From Pisolithus tinctorius (taxonomy: Eukaryota; Basidiomycota; Agaricomycetes; Boletales; Pisolithaceae): DNA of 64,000 nucleotides. The notes below the pieces were generated by a model that was not told the DNA's origin, ran no database searches, and saw only the letters and a list, made by a program, of their open reading frames with translations. Positions within the stretch are counted from its first letter, which is position 1. Each line of letters starts with the position of its first letter. The position numbers and the translations under genes were made by a program. Shown here in pieces: positions 9,560-20,830 of the stretch. Where the stretch lies: positions 620,001-684,000 of the forward strand of contig JANFAH010000024.1 in assembly GCA_024663395.1 (NCBI GenBank). Direction: 5' to 3'.

Positions 9560-10039
9560 TGTCATAGTTGTATCTCAACCCTGGCCAGACTTGGCCTTGC
9601 ATTCATTCAGTCCAGCCTCAGCCTTGTCATTCCCTTATCCCCAGATGTCCTAGCATGGTGCACACTGCTTTGCAGTGTGTGTCACTTTGGTTAAGCCCTG
9701 CCTGGTCTTGTCCCTGGTCTGCCCTGTCCTGGTCTCCATTGCCTTTGTCATACATCATCTTAGCAATCTTTGTGAGACTGGCATTACTGGTCTCTGTACT
9801 ATAGTTGTCTCTGGTATATAAACTCATAGATACTTGGCCTGTACTCTGCAGTCTGAAATCAACCAAGTTACTCTGATAATCCTGCCTTGGCCTCAGACTC
9901 AGACTGCAACCCATGCAAGGGAATAGTGCTGCATCACCAGTTGCTAAGTCCAATCAGTCCACCCCTCTGTATCTCTGCTATACCTCTGACCCCAACTCTC
10001 CTCAGCCTCACACCCACTCTGGTCTCCACAAACTTGACA
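9560..10039 (+). repeat. element C1 5' LTR
   Basis: 480 bp, TGTCATAGTTGTATC...AACTTGACA. TATA-like TATATAAA at 9815-9822 fits a Pol II promoter. Starts directly after target duplication CTCCA. Confidence 0.9.
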
Positions 10040-10078
10040 GTATTTCAGACTCACTACTTGTCTGGGTCTAGCACATCA

Positions 10079-13043
10079 TGGCAACCAAGACTCATTTCCA
10101 ACCTCCCCATGGCCACTCTGCCACCAACCCCAACTCTGCTTCAGCCAGTGGAACTGGCCATGAGACAGCACTAGCTGCCTTGGGCACCACTAGGCACTCC
10201 CCAGATCCCATCAGTCCTTTTAGGGGCTTTTCAGCCCAGACATCCAATACTCCTACTCCATGTCACCCCATTGCCCCCATCCCCAGTGGTGATCCTGGGG
10301 ATGAAGGGCCAGACAATGATGACAATAATAACCCTGATGATGATGACCCCAGCAATGGTCCCAGTGATGATGGGCCCAGCAATGATAATCTGGATGAGAA
10401 TGACCTGGAGGACAAACTGGACTTCCCAGACCCGGACACTGAACCCACAGTTACAGTCTTTGACAGTCTCACAAAAGCCATCAAGCTGCTGGCCTGCAAC
10501 ACTTGCACTGGTCCTGAGTCCTTGAGCAGGACCAAGCTGCATGAGCCCAACACCTTTGATGGTACCGACCCCAAGAAGCTCTGTGCCTTCTTCATCCAGT
10601 GTGAGCTTAACTTTCAAGACTGACCCCAGGCTTTTAGGACTGACCATGCAAAGGTCATCTTTGCCCAGTCTTACCTTAAGGGCATGGCCCTAGAGTGGTT
10701 TGAGCCAGACTTGCTCAGACTTGACAAGCCTGATGACCAGCCTCTCTGGATGGACTCCTGGAGGGAGTTTGTCCTAGAGTTACAAACTACCTTCAGCCCT
10801 CACAACCCAGTTGCTGATGCCAAGAGCCAGCTCGACCACTTACATATGAAAGATAGTCAGCACATCAACAAATATATAGTGGCCTTCAATCAGCTTGCCT
10901 TGCAGGTCCAAGGCTATGGTGATGGTGTCCTGTGCCACCACTTCTACTCCAGACTCCCAGACTGGATTAAGGATGAAGTCTGTCGAGTTGGCAAACCCTG
11001 GACTCTTCATGAGCTTTGCCACCCTGCCCAGGAAATACAGTGGCTCAAAAAACTGACTGCATGTTTGTATGTTTTATATTAGTTATGACTAAACACAATA
11101 ACCCCTAACCCTAGCCCTAAACCATGAGTGTATGAAATAGGGTACTTACTCTTGGCTTTCTATTGGTCCATGAATCAAGTGTTTTGGATAGGAATTGATA
11201 GAATAGCAGCCATTTGAAAATGACATGTCATGTGGTCAGCTTTTTGACTTTAAGTTTTGATTCCATAGTTTTGAGTTTAACAAAGTTGAAAATGCTGTGA
11301 GGTACTTACTAATGCTTATATGGTATATCACATGGTCTATTTGATGATTTGTCATCATACAAACAATGCCAAACAATGAATTGGGACCATCAAGGCTCCC
11401 TCTTCTACCCCAACTCATGAAACCATCCTCCTGGTCCATCTGGGCCATTTTCTCAGAGTAATCCCCATAAATATTGGTGACCACTACAGTAATGTCATCA
11501 GGGTATATGTCCAACACAATCAAACCCTTAAACAATCTGCTTTTGGTCATCCCTGTGCTGTTTCCCCCACTCATACCTGATATGTTCTGCAACTAATCAG
11601 TACTGAGAATGCTGAAAAAGCCATGATGGTTAATCTGGCACTCTAAAACATGACCAACAATCCAATCACCTCTTATCTGGTGGGTTTCCACCTCAAGGGT
11701 GCTGGGTTGAGGGCTAGGGTGAGCTGAAAACCTTCATTCCAGGTGCCCTGGGGGGGATAGTCCACTGAACTGCTAGGAAGGAGATTCCATCAATCCATCT
11801 AGGCCTGGGTATTACCTATGGTCTTATATGACCAAATCACCCATTCCCAGTCATTCACAGTCAGCTGAGAGCACAGTCTAGCTATGCTTCCCATGCCACC
11901 TGAAGTGCACAGGAATGTTTTGTCTCACCCCAGCATTGAAACTAATTGTACTGTGGTGAAAATGTACTGGTTAACAGGTGTTTTGTCTGTTCATCATTTT
12001 CTGATGTGCCAGATTGACCTCCATGGCATTCCCAGCTGTCTCAGTACTGATTAGTTGCAGAACATATCAGGTATGAGTGGGGGAAACAGCACAGGGATGA
12101 CCAAAAGCAGATTGTTTAAGGGTTTGATTGTGTTGGACATATACCCTGATGACATTACTGTAGTGGTCACCAATATTTATGGGGATTACTCTGAGAAAAT
12201 GGCCCAGATGGACCAGGAGGATGGTTTCATGAGTTGGGGTAGAAGAGGGAGCCTTGATGGTCCCAATTCATTGTTTGGCATTGTTTGTATGATGACAAAT
12301 CATCAAATAGACCATGTGATATACCATATAAGCATTAGTAAGTACCTCACAGCATTTTCAACTTTGTTAAACTCAAAACTATGGAATCAAAACTTAAAGT
12401 CAAAAAGCTGACCACATGACATGTCATTTTCAAATGGCTGCTATTCTATCAATTCCTATCCAAAACACTTGATTCATGGACCAATAGAAAGCCAAGAGTA
12501 AGTACCCTATTTCATACACTCATGGTTTAGGGCTAGGGTTAGGGGTTATTGTGTTTAGTCATAACTAATGTAAAACATACAAACATGCAGTCAGTTTTTT
12601 GAGCCACTGTAGATGCATGCTATTGGGAGCACAAGGAGGAAATCCAATGGGCAGGTAGGCATCAGGGCTGGTCCACCTCCAACAACAACAAGTCTAGTGG
12701 CCCTGGTAGTAATAGCCAGTCCAAGACCAGCCAAGACAAGGTCAAGACCAGCAACAATAACAACTCTGGATCCTCCCCCAAGCTGGCTTCATTGAAGCCA
12801 GGCAACAATAATAACAGCAACTCATCTAAGCCTGAGCCTAGCAAACTTGGGAAGGATGGAAAGCTCACCCCAGAAGAACACAAGCATCACATTGAGGGCA
12901 ACCTCTGCATGTTCTGTGGAGGCCCTGGCCACTTTGCTGAGAAGTGCCCCAAGAAGACCAGAAAGGCCAAGGCTCATGCCATGGCCACCACTGAGGCTGC
13001 ACTGGCCTTGGGCATGGGTTCTATCCCCAAGACAAAAAAATAG
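10079..13043 (+). pseudogene. element C1 gag, interrupted
   Basis: Starts at ATG 10078-10080. Acidic Asp/Asn-rich N-terminal stretch, then the capsid-like region colinear with element A Gag ([17 protein letters not shown]...). TGA at 10621 replaces a coding triplet (CAG in the element A copy). The frame stays open on either side of the stop until TA 11036-11037, where the 1.57-kb fold-back element sits. Gag resumes at 12612 as DACYWEHKEEIQW, exactly in register, followed by a Ser/Asn-rich linker, zinc knuckle CMFCGGPGHFAEKC and TAG at 13041. Confidence 0.85.
11038..12609. mobile_element. palindromic Tc1-like fold-back element
   Basis: 1572 bp at a TA target (TA at 11036-11037 and 12610-12611). 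The left arm 11038-11608 and right arm 12039-12609 are inverted copies of 571 bp; in the parts I compared base by base I found one difference (T at 11080 against C in the other arm). Outer ends CAGTGGCTCAAAAAACTGAC resemble Tc1/mariner termini. The 430-bp centre (11609-12038) is unique. Each arm has the same 118-codon open frame (11592-11236 minus and 12055-12411 plus; ...FKGLIVLDIYPDDITVVVTN...), which I do not recognise. No transposase is visible, so the element is non-autonomous. Transcription across it would give a long hairpin RNA. Confidence 0.88.
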
Positions 13044-13081
13044 GTAGCAGCTCCTGGGACTCCACACAATCCAGGAGCTGC
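13034..13081 (+). promoter_or_regulatory. predicted -1 ribosomal frameshift signal, element C1 gag/pol
   Basis: A AAA AAA (13034-13040), TAG (13041-13043), spacer, then an 11-bp perfect stem GCAGCTCCTGG (13047-13057) / CCAGGAGCTGC (13071-13081) with a 13-nt loop. Against element A the middle of the stem differs, with matching changes on both arms, so pairing is conserved rather than sequence. Protease begins in the -1 frame. Confidence 0.82.
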
Positions 13082-14704
13082 ATTGACTCTGGTTGTGCAA
13101 ACTTGGAGGCTAGACTCAATGTGTCCACTCTTTCCAGTCCAAATGATTTAACCCCCTATGTCACATTAGAAAACCCAGAATTACCTCAGCTTCATACTCT
13201 AGTGGACTCTGGTTCCACTCATTGTTTCATAGATAATCAATTTGCTAATCAACATTTGTTTACCCCTTACTCAGTCTCCCCAATCTGACTCCAGCTTTTC
13301 GATGGAATGTCCACATTCACCATAACCCAAGCAATAGATGTCTCAATCCACTTCATGTCTGGAGATGTCACACCAGTAACCCTGTATCTTGCCCCATTAG
13401 ATTCTGAGTGTAAAGTTGGGCATAACTGGCTCACCCAATACAATCTGTTGATTGACTGGGTATTGAGCAGTATTACTTTCCAGACTCATACACAAGGAAT
13501 GCTAACCCCATCAACACCCCCTGTAAGCCCAGTTCCCACTGGTCTTCCTGACCCCAGTCCTAGTGACCAACCTGGCCTTGCACCATCTGTACTGGTCTCT
13601 GACTCCCCAGCTTGCACCACCCTGAAGGCCCCTCTTGTCTCCCTAATCAATGCAGCCACCTTTGTGTGCACCTGCAAACTAGAAGGGTCTGTCCAGTTCC
13701 AACTTCAGCTCTGCCCCTCAGACTCAGTTCAAGCCTGATCAACCTCAGCTTCCCCTCCTCCAGCCTTACCCAATGTACTGGAAGAGTACCATGACTTCAC
13801 TGATGTATTCAGCAAGGCCAAGGCCTTGGCACTCCTGCCACACCAGGAGTACAACCTGAAGATAGAGCTTGAAGAAGGAATGACCCTGCCTCTCAGCACC
13901 ATCTACTCACTGTCCCCAGTCGAGCTCCAAGCTCTCCAGACTTTCATTGACAAGAACCTCACCACCAGTTTCATTCATCTGACATCTTCCCCATATGCTG
14001 CACCAGTCCTCTTTGTCAAAAAGAAGGACAGCTCCCTCCAGCTCTGTGTAGACTTCCATGGCCTCAACAAAATCACTAAGAAAGACTGCTACCCACTCCC
14101 ACTCATCTCTGATCTCTTAGATTCACCAAGCCAAGCCAAGATCTATACAAAGATTGATCTTTGGCATGCCTACCATCTCATCCAGATTGCCCCAGGCAAT
14201 GAATGGAAGACTGCATTTCAGACTCAGTATGGTTCCTATGAGTGGTTAGTGATGCCCTTCAGCCTCACCAATGCCCCAGCTGCCTTCCAATGCTTTGTGA
14301 ACACCATCTTTGCAGATATGTTGGATCTCTGTGTGGTTGTCTACCTGGACAATATTCTAATCTACTCCAGAGATAAGGAGTCCCATAAGCAGCATGTCCA
14401 AGAGGTCCTCCACCAGCTTTGGCTTCATGGCCTTTACATGAAGCTGGAGAAATGTGAGTTCCACTCAGACTCAGTTGAGTACCTTGGTTTCCATCTCTCC
14501 CCTGCTGGCTTCATGATGTCAAAGGAAAATGTCCAGACCATCTGCGATTGGCCTGAGCCTCACAAGGTCAACAACATTCAATCTTTCCTTGGCTTCGCAA
14601 ACTTCTATTGCCAGTTTATCTTTAACTATTCAGACATCGTCATACCACTGACACAGCTTACCTGCAAGGGTGCTCCTTGGAATTTCTCTGAGGAGTGCTG
14701 CTGG

Positions 14705-16565
14705 TGTCACACACCAAAGGTGTTGTGGACATGGTTACAGCTGACTCTGCCTAACTCATTGATGAGTTGTGCACAGTGCCCATGCCATGCAGATGAAGAC
14801 TAAAGGCCTCATGCATAGAAAGACTGCTGGACATGAGCAGTCATCCTTTGCACAAGAATGAGTTGTCAGTGCTAAAGAGAAAGGAGGAAGCGAGTTAAGC
14901 ATGCATTAAAGGTTTTTAGTGCCTGTGTACAGCATTCTGGTTTTTGTTGTATCTCCACCATTTCCAAAGATATCAACTGCATTCTCACACTTGCTTCAAG
15001 TGCTCAGCCATGCAATCCTGCCTTCCAAATTTGGAGAGGATCCCCACACCCTATGCATTTCTACAGCACTCCATCCATCAGATGCTCATTTTGCTAAGTC
15101 CATCAATCATGGCCACCTCTTGATTGATTGTCTCACTTGTCTCATTTGCCAGAGACAGTGGCTACATACATCTGCCAGGCATTCCCACCAGCTTCCATCC
15201 TGAAGCCCCCTGGTTCATCCCATCATTGTCAGCCCCATCCCATCCCATCATTGTCAGCCCCATCCCATCCCATCATTGTCAGCCCCATCCCATCCCATGC
15301 AGCTTGGTCAGCATGTTCTCCTTGTCAGTATGACTTCCAGAAGGACATTCTTTGGTTGCCTCAGGTCTGTCACTCAGTTAGAGAGGTCTTATGTGGTTGT
15401 TTTGGTCTCCCCAGTTGATGAAGCATATGGATCATTCCTCCCTGCTCCCTGCACCATCTTTATTCCAATCTTGTCCATCATTCTTCCCACATTGCAACAG
15501 CTGCAGCATAGTCTACTGTTCTCCAGCCTCCCTGATTGCATCCATGATGAGTATGACATGCATCTTGCCTTCTTACTGTAAGATCCAGCAGAAGACATCC
15601 CCCCTTCTCCTCCTCCTCCTTCAGAGCCCTGTTCATGAAGCTTTTGTTAACTTCACTGAGAGGATGAAAGGGTGGGAGATGTGATCACATATGCTCCCAT
15701 TGCCCCACAGACCCCCAATGCCCTAGCCCCTTTGATGCCTGACTCATGCCCTTCAATTCTGGAGTTCATACTTCCCTATCTGGAAACACCATCCATCTGT
15801 CATGCCATCTTTGGATCTAGAGATGTCTCTGCCAAGATCTGACTTGCATTGCCACCCCCTAATGTGATATCAGTGTGCTTACTCAGTTTCTGATTCTATT
15901 TGACTCATTCTGTGATATTTTGACTATCCTTGACTTGTTTATTGCCAATACTTATCAATCTTCTTTGCTTGCTTACTTTTTATTTCTTGCTTACTCATCA
16001 TGATTACTCAGTCCTTACTCATTACTTACCAAGCATTTGTGCCTTGTTTGTCACAAGCTGTGCTCCCCCCACAGTATATAAACCCCCATGTACTTAGCTA
16101 CACCCTGAAGTGAATCAGAAGTCACTCAGCAGTCAGTTCAGCTCAGCTCAGCATAACTCATTGTCAACAGTTGAGGCTCATTCAGAAGAGTCTATCTGTC
16201 TTCATTCATTATCTGAAGCTTCATCCACACTTAGTCAGCAAGTCTGCTTAGTCATCCATCCACTCCTGCATAACTCATCATTGACTTGTGCCAGGAGCAT
16301 ATTCTATCAAAGTCCATTACTCCCAAGTACTTTCAGCTGAACACCTCCACTCTGTTCAGCATCCCCCTTCCAGTCATCACTCACTTGTCTACTCCTGTGT
16401 AACTCATTGTTGACTTGCACCAGGAGCACCTCCACTTGAAGTCCCCCCCACATTTAGGTTTTTCTGCACTCCAGGTTCCATGGAGGCAAACCACCACTTG
16501 CACATTATTTGTCTTTGGTGTTGGATTTGTTTGGTTTTCACCAGCTTTCCACACTTTGACTCACA
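14705..16565. mobile_element. D-family LTR-type insertion
   Basis: 1.86 kb between the two halves of C1 RT/RNase H, with CTGG(T) repeated at both edges (14701-14705 and 16566-16570) and TG...CA outer bases. The right part from about 15681 (TGTGATCACATATGCTCCC), preceded by a purine-rich run, looks like an LTR with a TATATAAACCC box at 16075-16085; a fragment of it recurs at 2303-2366. The left part does not match that LTR and has no recognisable protein, so it may be a rearranged or non-autonomous element. Confidence 0.65.
15214..15300. repeat. 25-bp tandem repeat
   Basis: Three and a half near-identical 25-bp units (TCATTGTCAGCCCCATCCCA core) within the D-family insertion. Confidence 0.85.
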
Positions 16566-17022
16566 CTGGTCATTCAATAACCTCAAGGCCACCTTCACCA
16601 CCACACCAGTCTTAACTCATTTCATCCCCAGGGTCCCCATCACCATCAAGACTGATGCATTGGACTATGCCATCACTGGCATTCTCTCTATCACCTGCAG
16701 CAACAGCCAGATACATCTGGTCACCTTCTACTCCTGGACTCTGATGGCCCTGGAGTTGAATTATGATACCCACAATAAGGAATTGCTTGCTATTTTCAAA
16801 ACATTCTGGACCTGGTGCCATTACCTTGAGGGTTCAGCCTCACCAGTTGATGTTGTCACTGACTACAAGAATCTTGAGTACTTCTCTACCTCTAAAGTAC
16901 TCACCTGCCACCAAGCTTGCTGGTCAGAATTCCTGTCTCAGTTCAATATGATCATCAGGTTCAGGCCCAGTAAGCTTGGGGCTAAGCCTGATGCCCTAAC
17001 TAGATGATGGGATGTCTACCCC

Positions 17023-17036
17023 AAAGAGGGGGATAG
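17023..17036 (+). promoter_or_regulatory. candidate central polypurine tract, C1
   Basis: AAAGAGGGGGATAG between RNase H and integrase coding. It shares AAGAGGGGGATA with the C1 3' polypurine tract at 19952-19964. See the equivalent in element A at 22050-22063. Confidence 0.45.
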
Positions 17037-18786
17037 TGGCTATGCCTGAGTGAACCCACTAAACCTGAGACCAGTCTTCACTCAGGAGCAGCTAGCAGTC
17101 TCCCTTTGTGCAACCTACCTTGAGTACCCAGTCTTATGAGCAGCTGCACTATGGATATAGAAAAACTTCATAATGATATCCTGACCACACTGCCAGATGA
17201 CCCAGTCTCACAGGTCCACTTGTCCAACATGTCTGATCCCCAGTGGTCAGTAGATGACACTGGTTTCCTTCAGCTTGATGGAAGGATCTACATGCCAGAC
17301 TCAAATGGTCTTCACCTTAGGGTCTTGCAGCTTAAGCATGACCACCCTCTGTCTGGCCACTTCAGCCAGAACCACACCCTAGAGCTCATCTGGCATGAAT
17401 ATACCTGGTGCAGCCTCAGGACATTTGTCAAGGACTATGTCTGGTCTTGCACAACCTGTGCTCAGGCTAAGGTTCCCTGACACTGGCCTTACGGCCTCCT
17501 CAAGCAACTCCTGCTGCTGGAGAAACCATGGAATTCCATATCTATGGATTTCATTGAGCAGCTCCTGGCCTCATCCAGCTTCATGGCCATCCTCATAGTA
17601 GTTGACTGGCTTTCCAAGCAGGCCATCTTCATCCCCACCTATGACACCATCACAGCCCCAGAACTCACCAAACTATTCCTACTCCATGTCTTTTTGAAGC
17701 ACAGAGTGCCAGCCCATGTAACCTCATACCAAGGCTTGGAGTTTGTCTTGCACTTCTTCTGGTCACTCAGTAAGGCCTTAGACATGCATCTACATTTTAC
17801 TTTGGGCTACCACCCCAAAGGTTATGGTCAGACCCCCTGGAACAATACCTCTGAGTGTACTGCAACTATCAGCAGGACAATTGGGCTGACCTACTACCTT
17901 TGGCTGAGTTTGCTTACAATAATGCCCCTAGTGCTACTACTGGTGTTTCACCCTTCTTCGCTAATAAGGGCTACCATCCTAATATCTTGGTGTACCTGGA
18001 GCGTGACCTGACCTCCACTTGGGCTCGTGACTATACAGTTGACTTAGACTCACTTCATCAATACCTATGGGAAGAAATGACCCTTGCACAACAGCACTAT
18101 CAAGGACTGGCCAATGCTAAATGCATGCCAGCCCCAGACTTCAAGGTCAGTGACCAGGTATATGTCAAAGCCAAATACTTCTGGTCAACCTGGCCTTCCA
18201 AGAAACTCTCAGAGAAGAACCTTGGACCATATCTGGTCATAGCTCAGGCTGGTACCCATTCATTCACACTGCACCTGCTGGACTCAATGTGCACAGTCCA
18301 TCCAGTCTTCCACATCTCCCAACTCAAGCTGGCCATCCCTAACACCATCCTGAACTGGACTCAGCCACCACCCCCACCAGTTGAAGTCCACAGTGAACTA
18401 GAGTTTGAGGTGGCCAAAATCCTTGACTGCAAGGTTGACCAGCATTGCTGGTGTTGGCTTCAATACTTAGTCCATTGGACTGGCTATGAGGGGACTGACA
18501 AAGAAACTACTTGGGTACTCACCACTGAGCTAGACAATGCTTCTGAACTCATACAGGAGTTCCATTCCCACTACCCCAATAAACCCAGCCCTTTCCAATG
18601 AGGACCAGCTTCAACCAGCCTCAGTTTCTGTTTCTGTTTCCTATTGGTATCTAGTTTCCCTTTGATCTCTTACTTACCTTGTTTTCCCCTTCTTGTTTCT
18701 TTTACTTTACTGTAGAACACTGGACACCAGACACCAGACATATGACATTTGCAGGAGGAAGTAGCAAGGGCACTACACTACAAACA

Positions 18787-19803
18787 CTACTTGGCCATAC
18801 CCTCATCTTCCCCTTCGGCCTCCTCCTCCTCCTCATCTTCACCATGGTTCTTCAACCAGTTGGCTTCCTCACACAACTCATCAGAGTCGAGCTCAGATGA
18901 GCCTGAGTCTGAGGGGGATACCATCATCCTGAAGCCATACAATTTGTCAAGCAGGGACTCAAGTGCATTGGCAATCTGGCCTGAAGTCTTGACTGCAGTT
19001 TCATGAAGCTCAAAGAGGCTGGCCAAGTTGTTGGCAATCAGCCCTGCTGTGTCAATAAGGCACTCGAGCTTGTCCTCCAAGCCTGAGTACCTATCTGTGC
19101 TGGACTCCCTCAGTCCACTTCCACTGGCCTCAGGTTCATTGAGGTCCAAGACCTCAATTGGCCTTGTGCTTGTCTTCACCCACTTCTGTTTGCTGGGCCC
19201 AGCCTCAGCATCCTCCTCGTCAGCCTTCTGCTTCTTCCCCTTATTGACTTTCCCAGTTTTTGGACTAGCCTCAGTGTCCTTGCCATTGCTGGGCCACTGG
19301 CACTTGCCCTTGGATTGGTTGCACCACATGCAGGCAACCTGTTTCTTGTTACCATCCATGAGAAACTCACAGATGGTTTTGGCCTGGGCACAGTGGGTGC
19401 AACTAGGAAGAAGGTTAGGAGGAATACACACAGAGTGGAAAGGTGCTCACCCAGGGTCCATCACTACTTTCTTCACCTCTCCACTGGCCTCACTACTACT
19501 GGCTCTGGCCCTGGCCTCACTACCCTTTCTGGCCTCAGCCTTGTGTCTCTCCTCCTCATGTACCCTTTTCTCCTCAGCCTCCTGCTCTGCCCTCTCAGCC
19601 TTGGCCTTCTCCCTCTCCACTCTCTCAGCCTCAAGCTGAGCCTGCTCCTCCCACCAGGCTTGTTCAGCTGCCTTTCATCTCTTCCTCTCCTTCACCTTTG
19701 CCCTCATTACCTCCTCTTCATTGTCAGTGTTGTACCTGATGTCATCATCAGGGACTTGGGCCCAATTGACAATGACTCAGCCTTCATTGGTGTTGTCAGT
19801 CAT
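18787..19803 (-). pseudogene. element C1 antisense accessory gene, coiled coil plus Zn2Cys6-like cluster
   Basis: Opposite to the element's own direction, between pol and 3' LTR. Exon 1 from ATG 19803 to 19451: an Ala/Glu/Lys/Arg-rich coiled coil with two in-frame stops (TGA near 19777, another near 19666). A 48-nt intron (19450-19403, GTGAGC...CTAG) joins it to exon 2. Exon 2 begins with CTHCAQAKTIC and continues to CMWCNQSKGKCQW, giving CX2CX6CX12CX2CX6C; then a basic region, a hydrophobic helical region, and an acidic C terminus ending at 18787. The spacing fits the fungal Zn(II)2Cys6 pattern (CX2CX6CX5-12CX2CX6-8C). Function unknown; DNA binding is inferred. Confidence 0.75.
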
Positions 19804-19951
19804 GATGATTGGCCTCAATTCAGACATGATGGATAGGATGTGGAAGAAAGATGCAAAGGGCTTAGTGGGCCACAAGTACCAATCCTTCAAACTCAGCCAA
19901 GTTTCAGACTCAGCCTACCACTCTCACAGGGGTCTCATAGGTTTGACCCCT

Positions 19952-19964
19952 AAGAGGGGGATAC
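19952..19964 (+). promoter_or_regulatory. element C1 3' polypurine tract
   Basis: AAGAGGGGGATAC immediately before the 3' LTR; the plus-strand primer site expected there. Confidence 0.8.
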
Positions 19965-20489
19965 TGTCATAGTCATATCTCAACCCTGGCTGGACTTGGC
20001 CTCACATTCATTCAGTCTGGCCTCAGCCTTGTCAATCCCTTATCCCCAGATGTCCTAGTGTGGTGAACACTGCTTTGCAGTGTGTGTCACTTCAGTTAAG
20101 CCCTGCCTGGTCTTGTCCCTGGTCCACCCTGTCCCAGTCTCCATTGCCTTTGTCATACATTACTAATACTTGTCTTACCAATCATCTTAGCAATCTTTGT
20201 GAGACTGGCATTACTGGTCTCTGTACTATAGTTGTCTCTGGTATATAAACTCATAGATACTCAGCCTGTACTCTGCAGTCTGAAATCAACCAAGTTACTC
20301 TGATAATCCTGCCTTGGCCTCAGACTCAGACTGTGACCCATGCAAGGGAATAGCACTGCATCACCAGTTGCTAAGTCCAATCAGTCCACCCCTCTGTATC
20401 TCTGCTATACCTCTGACCCTGACTCTCCTCAGCCTCATGCCTGCTCCAGTCTCTGGTCTGGCCTCAACCTGGACTTCATGAACTTGACA
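19965..20489 (+). repeat. element C1 3' LTR
   Basis: 525 bp, TGTCATAGTCATATC...AACTTGACA, with TATATAAA at 20242-20249. Longer than the 5' LTR by two small indels. Followed by target duplication CTCCA. Confidence 0.9.
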
Positions 20490-20830
20490 CTCCATAGTAG
20501 TATAAAAGCATGTATTGTACTCTGATGTTCTTCAGTACAAATACCAACTTAGTTCCTACTCCCTCTGTCTCTGTCTTCTGCCTGTTGGAGTTACCTACAA
20601 CTTTCCATCTGTGCTCTCCCTCTGAAATACAGGGGCTGAGATCATGCAAGGGGGTAGTGCACAAGCTAAACCCAATGCCCTCACTCCACTCTGCCTCTGT
20701 CTTGGCAGACTTCGTTCTTGCCAGCACTCTGCCAGTTGGAGTTCAGTTCTTTCCTGTCAGACTTGCTTTCAAACCTCTCCCCAGACCTTGTCTAGTGTCG
20801 GAGTTGGTCAGAGTAGGCCCAGACTTGACA

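Larger units (their letters stand above)
13044..18601 (+). pseudogene. element C1 pol (PR-RT-RH-IN-chromodomain), broken
   Basis: Protease LVDSGSTHCFID at about 13200 (intact D-S-G), TGA at 13286. RT 13826-14703 with [17 protein letters not shown], a catalytic box reading YLDN in [12 protein letters not shown] (usual YLDD), and CDWPEPHKVNNIQSFLGFANFY. RNase H resumes after the D-family insertion at 16570 and ends DALTR-TGA-WDVYPKEGD. Integrase 17136-17850: HHCC zinc region, then core with VVDWLS (first D) but TSYQGLEF (second D lost to Tyr) and the Glu region deleted or frameshifted near 17830. C-terminal domain and chromodomain 17855-18600 (FEVAKILDCKVDQ... LQYLVHWTGYEGTDKETTW). Not functional. 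Confidence 0.87.
9560..20489 (+). mobile_element. complete Ty3/gypsy chromovirus element C1
   Basis: 10.9 kb including two later insertions. 5' LTR 9560-10039, 3' LTR 19965-20489, target duplication CTCCA (9555-9559, 20490-20494). Gene order: gag, -1 shift, protease, RT, RNase H, integrase, chromodomain, antisense accessory gene, polypurine tract AAGAGGGGGATAC (19952-19964). Holds the fold-back element 11038-12609 in gag and a D-family insertion 14705-16565 in RT/RNase H. The LTRs are similar but differ by small indels (3' LTR about 45 bp longer), so the insertion is not recent. Coding is broken by several stops. Confidence 0.92.
9162..20830 (+). mobile_element. solo LTR of family B, split by element C1
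   Basis: Two halves, 9162-9559 and 20490-20830, together about 735 bp, TGTCATGACTGTC...AGACTTGACA. Their sequence matches the LTRs of element B (52129-52800 and 59522-60974). A perfect 5-bp duplication GCCTT (9157-9161, 20831-20835) marks insertion into the RT gene of element A. Element C1 later inserted into it, duplicating CTCCA. There is no internal region, so the original element recombined to a solo LTR before or independently of the C1 insertion. Confidence 0.87.

Noticed and set aside
19028..19836. Long plus-strand Pro/Ser/Leu-rich frames opposite the C1 antisense gene
   Set aside because: They are the complement of the coiled-coil/zinc-cluster gene; composition bias keeps the other strand open. 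The cysteine pattern and intron support the minus strand.
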